The notes beneath the pieces were generated by a model. The model saw only the letters and a program-made list of their open reading frames with translations. It made no database searches and was not told the DNA's origin. From Ferrovibrio sp041906005 (lineage in GTDB: Bacteria; Pseudomonadota; Alphaproteobacteria; Ferrovibrionales; Ferrovibrionaceae): a DNA stretch of 64,000 nucleotides. The position numbers and the translations under genes are program-made. Shown one piece after another: positions 17,191 through 24,805 of this stretch. The DNA is taken from contig NZ_JAYRJY010000001.1 in assembly GCF_041906005.1 (NCBI RefSeq), positions 1,798,001 through 1,862,000 on the forward strand, in the 5' to 3' direction. How positions within the stretch are numbered: the first letter of the stretch is position 1; each line of letters begins with the position of its first letter.

Positions 17191-17224
17191 GACGGAACTC
17201 TTTCTGTAACGCGGGCTTTGTTTG

Positions 17225-18721
17225 TTAGGCCGGACTGCCGTTGACGATGAAACCACTATCCTGCGCGGCTAGGTCGGCGGCGAAGCCCAGGTCGGCCGGC
17301 AGGGCGGCGTGGATGCGATAGAGTGGTTCGCCCTTGCGCGCGGTGTCGCCGGTTTTCTTCAGCAGGTCGACGCCGGCTCCCTTGAAGGCCGGTGCGCCGG
17401 CCACGCGCGCGATACGCGCGATGCGCAGGCAGTCGATGCTCATCACTACGCCGTCCTTCGGCGCCAGCACTTCATAGCCGGTCGGGCTTGGGGTGATGCT
17501 CAGGCCGCTGGGGCCCTGGGCTTCGATGATGCGCTCCATGGCTTTCAGTGCCGCGCCGGAATCCAGCAGTTCGCGGGCACGGCGCAGACCCTGGCCACCG
17601 GTGATGCCGGCATCGGCCTCGATCAGTACGCCGGCCAGCAGGATGGCCCGCTCGCGCAGATCCTGCGGCGCGGTTTTCTCGTTGCGCAGAACTGCCATTA
17701 CGTCGCGGGCTTCCAGCATCGGGCCAATGCCATTGCCGATCGGCTCACGGCCATCGGTCAGCACAACTTCAATCGGCAGGTCCAGTGCGCCCGCGACATA
17801 CTGGAACAGCTTGCGCAGCCGTACGGCCTCTTCCTGGCTGCGCACCTTCGCCGTTGGGCCGACCGGTATATCGAGCACCAGGAAACGCGCTCCGGCGGTG
17901 AGTTTCTTGGACAGGATCGAGGCCACCATCTGCTCGCGGGTGTCGATGCGCAGCGGACGTTCCACGGTGATCAGCACGTCGTCGGCCGGCGAAAGATTCA
18001 CCCGCCCGCCCCAGACCAGACAGCCGCCGATCTTCTCGACGATGGCGCGCATCTCGTCGGTACCGATATCGACCCGCGCCAGAACCTCCATCGTATCGGC
18101 AGTGCCGGCGGGCGAGGTGATGGCGCGCGACGAGGTTTTGGGAATCGTCAGACCATGGGCCATCACGATGGGCACCACGATCATAGAGGTCCGGTTGCCC
18201 GGTATGCCGCCGATGCAATGTTTGTCGACCACCATCTTGTGGTCCCATTCCAGGCGATGGCCCACATTCGCCATGGCCTTGGTCAGACTCAATACCTCGT
18301 CGGGCGTCATGAAGCTGGCGCAGCCGACCAGGAAGGCGGCTATGTCCATTTTGGAATAACGCTGGGCGGCCACGTCGCGGATCACGGCATGATATTCTGC
18401 CTCACTTAGCACCCGGCCCTGGATTTTGGCGCGCACAGCCTCCAGGCTTTCCACCGGACGCGGATGCTCGATGCTCACATGGCTGCCCTCGGCGCGGCCG
18501 AACAGGCGGAAGGCTTCTTCCGACAGGCCCAGCTCGTCGGGCGCCAGCAGGCTGGGATCATCCACGATGTTCAGCGTAGCGGGAATGCAGTGGCTGCCCG
18601 ATTTCACTTCGATGCGGCCCAGCGCCTGGAACTCCTCGGCACGATAGAGCGGGCAGGCGCGGCTGAGATAGGCGATGCTCTCGCGATAAGTGTCGATGGC
18701 AACGCGTTTAAGCTTCAGCAT
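17225..18721 (-). CDS. Thymidine phosphorylase / AMP phosphorylase family protein
   Basis: A 498-aa nucleoside phosphorylase. It matches the long archaeal AMP-phosphorylase-like branch rather than E. coli DeoA: an extra N-terminal double-psi region (RVAIDTYRESIAYLSRACPLYRAEEF, spread over residues 6-31), then helices with SKMDIAAFLVGCA, the phosphate/base site VDKHCIGGIPGNRTSM, and TSPAGTADTMEVL. The C-terminal barrel has GVVMSIDCLRIARIAR. Archaeal members convert AMP plus phosphate to adenine and ribose-1,5-bisphosphate; bacterial members are less studied. It starts 19 nt after the DUF1003 gene and shares an operon with a putative RNase, so a joint role in RNA or nucleotide salvage is plausible. 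Confidence 0.88.
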   Translation of the reverse strand: MLKLKRVAIDTYRESIAYLSRACPLYRAEEFQALGRIEVKSGSHCIPATLNIVDDPSLLAPDELGLSEEAFRLFGRAEGSHVSIEHPRPVESLEAVRAKIQGRVLSEAEYHAVIRDVAAQRYSKMDIAAFLVGCASFMTPDEVLSLTKAMANVGHRLEWDHKMVVDKHCIGGIPGNRTSMIVVPIVMAHGLTIPKTSSRAITSPAGTADTMEVLARVDIGTDEMRAIVEKIGGCLVWGGRVNLSPADDVLITVERPLRIDTREQMVASILSKKLTAGARFLVLDIPVGPTAKVRSQEEAVRLRKLFQYVAGALDLPIEVVLTDGREPIGNGIGPMLEARDVMAVLRNEKTAPQDLRERAILLAGVLIEADAGITGGQGLRRARELLDSGAALKAMERIIEAQGPSGLSITPSPTGYEVLAPKDGVVMSIDCLRIARIARVAGAPAFKGAGVDLLKKTGDTARKGEPLYRIHAALPADLGFAADLAAQDSGFIVNGSPA

Positions 18722-18740
18722 ATTATCTGGCGCCTTTGTT

Positions 18741-19265
18741 TTACTCTTTGTGGCTTTCGTTTCTCTGGCCGTCCAGTTTCTCGGCCAGGGTATTCACGGC
18801 TTTGGTCAGCGCGAGGATTTCCTGCTCGCGCAACAGATCGATCTTCTGGTGCAGCAGCTCGATCTCCAGTTCGGCCTTGATGTTGATGCTGTAGTCGCTC
18901 TCGGCGCGCTGGCGGTCGATATCGGCCTGGCGGTTCTGGCTCATCATGATGATCGGCGCCGTGTAGGCAGCCTGGAACGACAACAGAAGATTCAGCAGGA
19001 TGAAAGGGTAAGGGTCCCAGGCATCACGCCCGCCTATGGCATTGCCGACCAGCCATGCCACCAGCAATGCCGTCTGCAGCAAGATGAAACGCCAGGAGCC
19101 GACCACGGCGGCTACGGCATCCGAAACGCGGGCGCCTATATCGCGTGCCGCGGCCTGCGCTGTGCCGGCGGTACCAGAGCGGGATGTGCGGCGGCGGGCG
19201 CTATGGCTGCGCAGGTCGCGCAGCAAGGCGGTATCCTGTTCGGTCAGACGGTGAGCATTCGTCAT
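18741..19265 (-). CDS. DUF1003 membrane protein
   Basis: A 174-aa protein of the DUF1003 family. Two membrane segments are visible (about residues 57-74, SWRFILLQTALLVAWLVG, and 87-106, PFILLNLLLSFQAAYTAP). They are followed by the family signature IIMMSQNRQADIDRQRAESDY and a charged C-terminal coiled coil. The function of the family is unknown. It is the first gene of a minus-strand operon with the phosphorylase and the RNase-like gene. An FNR/FixK-like site lies about 70 bp upstream of its start. Confidence 0.9.
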   Translation of the reverse strand: MTNAHRLTEQDTALLRDLRSHSARRRTSRSGTAGTAQAAARDIGARVSDAVAAVVGSWRFILLQTALLVAWLVGNAIGGRDAWDPYPFILLNLLLSFQAAYTAPIIMMSQNRQADIDRQRAESDYSINIKAELEIELLHQKIDLLREQEILALTKAVNTLAEKLDGQRNESHKE

Positions 19266-19334
19266 TGCGCTACTCCGTGCGGCGGATGATGCAGCATTCT
19301 AGCCGCAATCTAGCCATTCGGTCAGCCATCGGGA

Positions 19335-19348
19335 TTGATGAAGGTCAA
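19335..19348. promoter_or_regulatory. FNR/FixK-like site upstream of the DUF1003-phosphorylase operon
   Basis: TTGAT-GAAG-GTCAA matches TTGAT-N4-ATCAA at 9 of 10 defined bases and is centred about 76 bp upstream of the DUF1003 ATG (minus strand). It lies within the 90-bp gap before the cyclase gene's 3' end. Together with the site at 12887-12900 it frames the two convergent transcripts. Confidence 0.45.
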
Positions 19349-19355
19349 GCCGGCG

Positions 19356-21062
19356 TTATTCCGCCGGCTGTGGTGCTGCGATCTTCTGTGCCACCAGCAC
19401 GGCCAGCGGCTCGGATTTGCCGCGCAGATGCACGGTTTCATGTTGCCAGGACAGAGCGGCCAGCGCCGCTGGTCCGGCGCGTTCGGCCACCTCGGCCGAG
19501 ATCACCAGTTCGGCGGCAAAATCCTTTGTGGCGCTTTCCAGCCGGCTGGCAGTATTCACGGCATCGCCGACGGCGGTGAGGTGCATGGCACTGCCATGGC
19601 CCATCTCGCCAACGATGGCGGGGCCGCAATGGATGCCGATGCCCAGCTTCAGCATCTGGTCGAGATCCATCTTCAACGCTTCGTTCAGCCGGCTCAAACC
19701 CGCCGCCATGCGCTGGGCCGCATCCAGCGCGCGGCGGCAGCCTTCCTCGGGGCCCTCCTCGATGCCGAATAGGGCCATCACGCCGTCGCCGATGAATTTG
19801 TCGAGCCGCCCACCGGCGCCTTCCACCGCTTCGCCCATCGTCTTGAAATACTGATTCAGTACAAACACCACGTCATAGGGCAGTTTGCTTTCCGACAGCT
19901 TGGTGAAGCCGCGCAAATCGGCAAACAGGATGGCGATGCGCCGCTCGGCGCCCTGGGCATGGCTGGCCGCGCCATAAACCACTTTCGCCGGCACGCCGGC
20001 CGGCAGCAGCGGTGTGATGGCGATATCCGCCTCCGGCCGGATCTGACAGGCCAGCCGCACGCCGGGCGGAGCGCCGATACGGTCCAGCACGCGGCGTTCG
20101 GCGGCATCGGGTTGTGGCAGCATCGCGGCACCTTCGCCGCTTATCCGCACGCGGCAGGTGGAACAGCGGCCTTGGCCGCCGCAGACGGCGGCATGGGGAT
20201 AGCCGATGGCACGGCTGGCTTCCAGCACATTTAAAGCACCGGCCTGGCCGCGATAGCGCCGGCCGTCGGGATATTGAATGGTGATGCTGCCACGCCGGCG
20301 CTGCAGCAGCGCGGAGAGGCCGCGGCCGACCAGCGCCGAGCCAAGCAGCAGGATCATCACGCCATAGGCGATTTCGATGGCGCGGATGCCGAATTCCTGT
20401 CCGGCGGCGCCGGGCCAGTTCAACCCGGTCCGGAAGGCGTCCAGCCATTCCTCGCGCTGCATCAGCAGCATCACCGAACGGCCGCCGGAAACGAAACCGA
20501 GAATGGCCAGCATCGGTAGCAACAGCGCGATGGCATACAGGAAAGGCCAGAGCCGCTCGAAAGCCGGTTTCAGCCGCAGCCAGTAATAAACGCCGATACA
20601 GCCATGGCCCCAGGCAACCAGGATCAGCAGATTCTGACGCAGGCCGATCTGCGGTTCCTGCACAAACAGCACCATCAGCACATAGGCGTAGGAATCGTTG
20701 AGATCAAAAGCGGCATTCAGCGCCCGGGTGCCGATCACATGATCGACGGCCAGCGGCGGCACCAGGAGACCAAGCGTAATCTGTGTCCAGCCCTGCCACG
20801 GAATGCCGCGATAGTGGCCGCGGCGCAGCCAGTTATAGAGTGCCAGCATCGGGTGCAGCAGCACGGCACCATACAGCAGGAGGCTGCCTGGCCAGCTGCG
20901 CCACAGCAATGTAAAGAGCGCCGAGCCGGCCTCCATGGCCGAGAGCGAGATCACGCCCAATGCATGGTTGGTCAGATGGGTGATCAGGAAGGTGAACAGC
21001 ACCAGCCCGGAAGCCAGCTTGGTCCGGCTGTAGATGTCCTCGAAACGTCCGCCCCCTGCCAT
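19356..21062 (-). CDS. Membrane-bound adenylate/guanylate cyclase with 2Fe-2S ferredoxin domain
   Basis: A 568-aa fusion. Residues 1 to about 255 hold roughly six membrane segments (for example LVLFTFLITHLTNHALGVI and FLYAIALLLPMLAILGFV), with His residues that could ligate heme. Residues about 260-345 form a plant-type ferredoxin domain: VCGGQGRCSTC gives C-x5-C-x2-C and the fourth Cys is in RLACQI. The class III cyclase domain follows: AILFADLRGFTKLSE and LDKFIGDGVMALFG carry the two metal Asp, and NTASRLE is conserved. It should make cAMP in response to redox state or electron flow. The tetR gene lies 62 nt upstream on the same strand. Confidence 0.9.
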   Translation of the reverse strand: MAGGGRFEDIYSRTKLASGLVLFTFLITHLTNHALGVISLSAMEAGSALFTLLWRSWPGSLLLYGAVLLHPMLALYNWLRRGHYRGIPWQGWTQITLGLLVPPLAVDHVIGTRALNAAFDLNDSYAYVLMVLFVQEPQIGLRQNLLILVAWGHGCIGVYYWLRLKPAFERLWPFLYAIALLLPMLAILGFVSGGRSVMLLMQREEWLDAFRTGLNWPGAAGQEFGIRAIEIAYGVMILLLGSALVGRGLSALLQRRRGSITIQYPDGRRYRGQAGALNVLEASRAIGYPHAAVCGGQGRCSTCRVRISGEGAAMLPQPDAAERRVLDRIGAPPGVRLACQIRPEADIAITPLLPAGVPAKVVYGAASHAQGAERRIAILFADLRGFTKLSESKLPYDVVFVLNQYFKTMGEAVEGAGGRLDKFIGDGVMALFGIEEGPEEGCRRALDAAQRMAAGLSRLNEALKMDLDQMLKLGIGIHCGPAIVGEMGHGSAMHLTAVGDAVNTASRLESATKDFAAELVISAEVAERAGPAALAALSWQHETVHLRGKSEPLAVLVAQKIAAPQPAE

Positions 21063-21124
21063 GGACAGAAGCCTAGGCGCACGCCGCTTCCGCGTCCAGC
21101 GGGGCCGGTTTCACACTCCCGCTA

Positions 21125-21757
21125 TTAACGGGAGACGGGGCCATCGGCAGGCATGAACAGCAGTTCGAGATAATTGCGGTAATGCCGGAACTGGGCCGCC
21201 ACCGCTTTGGGATCGCGCTGCACCTTGGAGAGGATATAGGCGCCCTCGGCCTGCACCAGGCTCATCTCGGCCAGGGTTTTCAGGTCCACCGGCAGGCGCG
21301 GACGGTAGAGTTTCATCACCGCTTCCAGCTTGTCCAGGATACGCGCGGTCCAGCTGCTGAACACCGCGCGCGCGACAGCCAGCGTCTGATCGTCGAACAA
21401 CTGTGCCTCGTAGATGAAGGCGGCATAGAGGCAGCCGGGATAGGGAGCCGTCAGCTTTTCCAGCTCTTCCTCATAAAGCCCCATGCAGATCAGGATCTGC
21501 TGCAGCGGATCGCGGCTCAGGGCCTCGGCCCGAGTCATATTGGCGTCCAGCAAGGCCGCGTCATGGGCGGCATCGCGCTGCACCAGGGCCAGAGCCAGAT
21601 CGGCCTTGGTCTTGAAGTGGTAGAAGAAGGTGCCTTTCGTGATGCCGGCGCGCGCGATCACGGCATCCACCGAAGCGGCGGCGAAGCCGGTTTCCAGGAT
21701 CAGCGCCTGGGCGGCATCCATGATCGCCGTGCGGGTTGCCGTGCCGTCGCGAGCCAT
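21125..21757 (-). CDS. TetR/AcrR family regulator, divergent from a TTC38-like gene
   Basis: A 210-aa TetR repressor. The HTH is near the N-terminus (TRTAIMDAAQALILETGF, then ITKGTFFYHFKTKADLALALV). The C-terminal half resembles the TetR_C family seen in AcrR/TetR regulators of hydrophobic compounds. Operator-like sequences lie upstream of its start (21782-21801) and in front of the divergent gene (21937-21952), so control of itself and the TPR gene is likely. It could also drive the cyclase gene 62 nt downstream. Confidence 0.87.
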   Translation of the reverse strand: MARDGTATRTAIMDAAQALILETGFAAASVDAVIARAGITKGTFFYHFKTKADLALALVQRDAAHDAALLDANMTRAEALSRDPLQQILICMGLYEEELEKLTAPYPGCLYAAFIYEAQLFDDQTLAVARAVFSSWTARILDKLEAVMKLYRPRLPVDLKTLAEMSLVQAEGAYILSKVQRDPKAVAAQFRHYRNYLELLFMPADGPVSR

Positions 21758-21781
21758 TGGAACTCCTCTAAAGTTTTCAAT

Positions 21782-21801
21782 ATAGACCGTCTGGTCGGTT
21801 T
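21782..21801. promoter_or_regulatory. TetR operator-like site near the tetR start
   Basis: ATAGACCGTCTGGTCGGTTT contains an imperfect palindrome (GACC-N-TCTGGTC type) typical of TetR-family operators, 25 bp upstream of the tetR ATG. The segment CTGGTCrGT is shared with the site at 21937-21952. Confidence 0.6.
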
Positions 21802-21936
21802 CACAAGACGGTGAATGACAATCCGCAGAATGTCATGAAATCCATGAAAACTCATTGTATTCAAAGAAATAATGAGTTCCTGCGGTTGCAGGCCAAGGGG
21901 CCATATATACCTTGACGGCGGGGAAAATTCTTATTT

Positions 21937-21952
21937 ATACCGACTGGTCAGT
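21937..21952. promoter_or_regulatory. TetR operator-like site before the TTC38-like gene
   Basis: ATACCGACTGGTCAGT is an imperfect palindrome (ACYGAC / GTCRGT) 28 bp upstream of the TPR gene ATG. It shares CTGGTC and the flanking pattern with the site at the tetR side. Confidence 0.6.
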
Positions 21953-21979
21953 TCTATAGTACAGTCGGAGACGGACACG

Positions 21980-23311
21980 ATGATCAAGGATTCTCACGGC
22001 CAGGTCTGCAGCGGTGCCACGGCCGATGCCCTGGCGGGCTATGAAGACGCACTCGCCCAGTTTCACTGCTATCGCGGCAACCCGGTGGAAGCGATCGAGA
22101 CGGTGATCGCCGGCCAGCCCGATTTCGCCATGGCTCATGCCCTGCGCGCCCATCTTTATCTCAGCGGCACCGAGGCGGCCGGCCTGGCGACGGCCCGCGA
22201 GAGCATCGCGCTGGCCCGTCGGCACGGCCGCACCGAGCGCGAGAAACTGCATGTCGCCGCCGCCGAGGCGCTGGCCGATGGCCGTTTCGACGATGCCGGC
22301 GAACGCTTCGACGACATCCTGCTCGACCATCCGCATGATCTGCTGGCCCTGCAGATGGGTCATCTGTTCGACTTCTATCGCGGCCTGTCGCGCAATCTGC
22401 GCGATCGCGTGTTGCGTGTATTGCCGGCGTGGGATGCCCAACGGCCCGGCTGGCATGCGGTGCAGGGCATGCTGGCCTTTGGTCTGGAGGAAAGCGGCGA
22501 TTATGCCCGTGCCGAGGCCGCCGGCCGCGCAGCCTGTGCGCTGGAGCCGCGCGATGCCTGGGCCCATCACGCCGTGGCCCATGTGATGGAAATGCAGGGC
22601 CGCACGGAAGACGGCGTCCGCTGGTCGCGCGACCGCATTCCGCATTGGGCCGAAGACAACATGATGGCGGTGCATAACTGGTGGCATCTCGCGCTGTTCC
22701 ATCTGGACCGCGACGAGCATGACGAGGTGCTGGCGCTGTATGACCGGCATATCCGCGGTGGCCGATCCACCGTGGTCCTCGACATGATCGATGCTTCCGC
22801 GGTGCTGTGGAGGCTCTATCTGCGCGGGCTCGATGCGGGCATGAAGCGCTGGAGCGAACTGGCGGAAGCCTGGTCGGGCCTGGTGCAGGACGGTATCTAC
22901 AGCTTCAATGACATACACGCCTTGATCAGTTTCATCGGCGCCGGCCGGCGTGACCTTATGGAACAGCAGATGACCACGCTGCGGCGCGCTGCTGCCGACA
23001 AACGTGGCGATAATGCTGCCATGGCGGCACAGATTGGTCTGCCGCTGGCGCAGGCGTTGGTGTCCTTCCAGGGCGGGCATTATGCGGATACGGTGCAGCG
23101 CTTGCGGCCGCTGCGTTATATCGCCGGCCGTTTCGGCGGCAGCCATGCCCAGCGTGACCTGCTCGACCTTACCCTGATCGAGGCGGCGAAACGCGACGGG
23201 GATCTTGGCTTGGTGCAGGCCCTGAGCGCCGAGCGGTTGTTCCTGAAACCGGCCAGCCCGATTGCCCAGCGCTATCGCATGGTGGCTTTGTCAGGCCGTG
23301 CGGCGGCGTGA
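21980..23311 (+). CDS. TTC38-like tetratricopeptide repeat protein
   Basis: A 443-aa protein of helical repeats, similar to tetratricopeptide repeat protein 38 (TTC38). Paired-helix repeats run throughout, for example ALAQFHCYRGNPVEAIETVI, EKLHVAAAEALADGRFDDAG and HAVAHVMEMQGRTEDGVRW. The region HNWWHLALFHLDR is a TTC38 signature. ATG 21980 is preceded by GGAGACGG; the open frame extends upstream through the operator and is not coding there. It has no signal peptide or membrane segment. The function in bacteria is unknown; TetR control suggests induction by a small molecule. Confidence 0.8.
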   Translation: MIKDSHGQVCSGATADALAGYEDALAQFHCYRGNPVEAIETVIAGQPDFAMAHALRAHLYLSGTEAAGLATARESIALARRHGRTEREKLHVAAAEALADGRFDDAGERFDDILLDHPHDLLALQMGHLFDFYRGLSRNLRDRVLRVLPAWDAQRPGWHAVQGMLAFGLEESGDYARAEAAGRAACALEPRDAWAHHAVAHVMEMQGRTEDGVRWSRDRIPHWAEDNMMAVHNWWHLALFHLDRDEHDEVLALYDRHIRGGRSTVVLDMIDASAVLWRLYLRGLDAGMKRWSELAEAWSGLVQDGIYSFNDIHALISFIGAGRRDLMEQQMTTLRRAAADKRGDNAAMAAQIGLPLAQALVSFQGGHYADTVQRLRPLRYIAGRFGGSHAQRDLLDLTLIEAAKRDGDLGLVQALSAERLFLKPASPIAQRYRMVALSGRAAA

Positions 23312-23318
23312 TCGCAGC

Positions 23319-23352
23319 GTGTAGATAATAGCGGCAGGGTCTCTATCTACAC
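23319..23352. terminator. Hairpin between convergent genes
   Basis: A perfect 9-bp inverted repeat (GTGTAGATA / TATCTACAC, 16-nt spacer) lies between the TTC38-like gene and the convergent marR gene and overlaps the marR stop. It could work as a bidirectional terminator, though no U tract is seen. Confidence 0.45.
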
Positions 23353-23850
23353 CGTGAAGGCGGGCCTCACTTGGTCGGCCAGCGCGCGCATTACGGCTTT
23401 CCAGTGCTGCTCGGCTTCCGGCCCGGTCGCGGCAAAGGCCTTGGCAAAGGCTTGGTATTGCAGATCTGTCAGCTTGCTCTCCAGTGCCGCGCCCTTGGGC
23501 GTCAGCGTCAGCAAAGCGAGCCGGCGGTTGGTCGGCGCCGCCTTCTGCGCGACATAGCCCTGCTTGACCAGATCGCCCAGCGGCCGGTGCAGCGCCTGTC
23601 GCGATACCGCCAGCGTCTCGATCAGACCGGCAATGGCTATGCCGGGATGCCGGGCCACCACATAGAGGATGCGGTGATGCGGGCGGCCGAAGCCGAGCTT
23701 GTCGAGCACGCGGCCCGGTCCGGCCACGCCGGCACGGTAGCCCAGATAAAACAGCGTAATGATCTCGTCGACGGATCCCGGCGGCGAATCGAAGATGTCC
23801 CTGCCGGCGGCCGGGTCGCGCGGGGCAGGTTGTTTTATGGTGGCCTTCAT
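23347..23850 (-). CDS. MarR family regulator
   Basis: A 167-aa winged-helix regulator. The MarR core is RPHHRILYVVARHPGIAIAGLIETLAVSRQALHRPLGDLVKQGYV (residues about 68-112, shown only as position), followed by the wing with TNRRLALLTLTPKG. ATG 23850 (MKATIKQPAP) gives the normal MarR length; the frame extends upstream without support. It is divergent from the methanethiol methyltransferase gene, and a perfect palindrome lies between them, so it probably represses that operon. Confidence 0.87.
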   Translation of the reverse strand: MKATIKQPAPRDPAAGRDIFDSPPGSVDEIITLFYLGYRAGVAGPGRVLDKLGFGRPHHRILYVVARHPGIAIAGLIETLAVSRQALHRPLGDLVKQGYVAQKAAPTNRRLALLTLTPKGAALESKLTDLQYQAFAKAFAATGPEAEQHWKAVMRALADQVRPAFTV

Positions 23851-23980
23851 CGGCGGGACCCTGAAACCGGAAGGGATGCGTCGACGCAGCATACACCAAG
23901 GATTCCAGAGGGCTACTGGCAACGACCCCGGGCGGCGGCCGGTCCAGGCAAGGGCCGTTCACGGGAATGTAATATCAACT

Positions 23981-23999
23981 ATATTGATATTATCAATAT
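23981..23999. promoter_or_regulatory. MarR operator-like palindrome
   Basis: ATATTGATA-T-TATCAATAT is a perfect 9-bp inverted repeat with a 1-nt spacer, inside an AT-rich stretch (23970-24010) in the divergent marR/mddA intergenic region, 55 bp before the mddA ATG. The core TTGAT-N3-ATCAA has a spacing one short of an FNR site. Confidence 0.65.
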
Positions 24000-24053
24000 T
24001 GTTGCTATGTATCGGCGCGTTCCGTCGCCTGCATCTCGCAAAGGAGTCGCCCC

Positions 24054-24794
24054 ATGGCCGGATTGCTGTTTGCCCTGTTTGCCTATCTCGGATTTGGCCT
24101 CGCCTGCGTGGCCCTGCTGCTGTTCATCGCCAGCCCGCTCAGCACCGCTCTGGGACTGCCGATTCATATCGACGCCTCGATCTTTCCGCCGGTTTCTCCC
24201 TGGCTCGCCGGCGCTCTCAATCTCGGCCTGATCGCCCTGTTCGGCCTGCAGCACAGCGTGATGGCGCGGCCCGGCTTCAAGCAGTGGCTGTCGGCAACCG
24301 TGCCGGTGCATCTGCAGCGCGCCGTCTATCTGGTGGCGTCGTCAATCATGGTGGCAGTGCTGATCATGCTTTGGCAGCCGCTGCCGGCCATGGTCTGGCA
24401 GGTGCAGGATGGCTTCAATGCCACGCTGATCTGGATGCTCCATGGCTTCGGCTGGCTGCTGCTGGTCGCCGCCACCTTCATGATCAACCATTTCGAACTG
24501 TTCGGCCTGGCGCAGCCTTTTCGTCAGTGGCGCAACCTGCCGGTGCCGCATGACGAATTCCGCACATCCTGGCTTTATCGCTACATGCGGCATCCGATTT
24601 ATACCGGCTGGCTTGTGATCTTCTGGGCCACGCCGCAGATGTCGGTGGGCCATCTGCTCTTCGCCATTGGCATGAGCGCCTATATCGTGGTCGGCATCAT
24701 CTATGAAGAGCGCGATCTAATCGCAACCTTCGGCGGCCGTTATCGCGATTATCGCCGCCGGGTCCCGGTCCTGATTCCTGGCCTGAAAATCTAG
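24054..24794 (+). CDS. mddA: Methanethiol S-methyltransferase-like membrane protein (MddA/NnrU-ICMT fold)
   Basis: A 246-aa membrane methyltransferase with about five to six hydrophobic segments. The family marks are LFGLQHSVMARPGFKQWL (near residues 63-80), INHFELFGLAQPF, the SAM-binding RHPIYTGWLVIFWATPQMSVGHLLFA and the C-terminal EERDLIATFGGRYRDYRRRVP. MddA converts methanethiol and SAM to dimethylsulfide. NnrU and isoprenylcysteine methyltransferases share the fold, so the substrate is less certain than the chemistry. RBS AAAGGAG precedes ATG 24054. The hydrolase gene follows 11 nt downstream. Confidence 0.7.
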   Translation: MAGLLFALFAYLGFGLACVALLLFIASPLSTALGLPIHIDASIFPPVSPWLAGALNLGLIALFGLQHSVMARPGFKQWLSATVPVHLQRAVYLVASSIMVAVLIMLWQPLPAMVWQVQDGFNATLIWMLHGFGWLLLVAATFMINHFELFGLAQPFRQWRNLPVPHDEFRTSWLYRYMRHPIYTGWLVIFWATPQMSVGHLLFAIGMSAYIVVGIIYEERDLIATFGGRYRDYRRRVPVLIPGLKI

Positions 24795-24805
24795 GAGCTG
24801 CTGCG

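Noticed and set aside
23984..23996. FNR site TTGAT-N3-ATCAA before mddA
   Set aside because: The spacer is 3 nt, not 4, and the palindrome extends as a 9-1-9 repeat next to a marR gene, which fits a MarR operator better.
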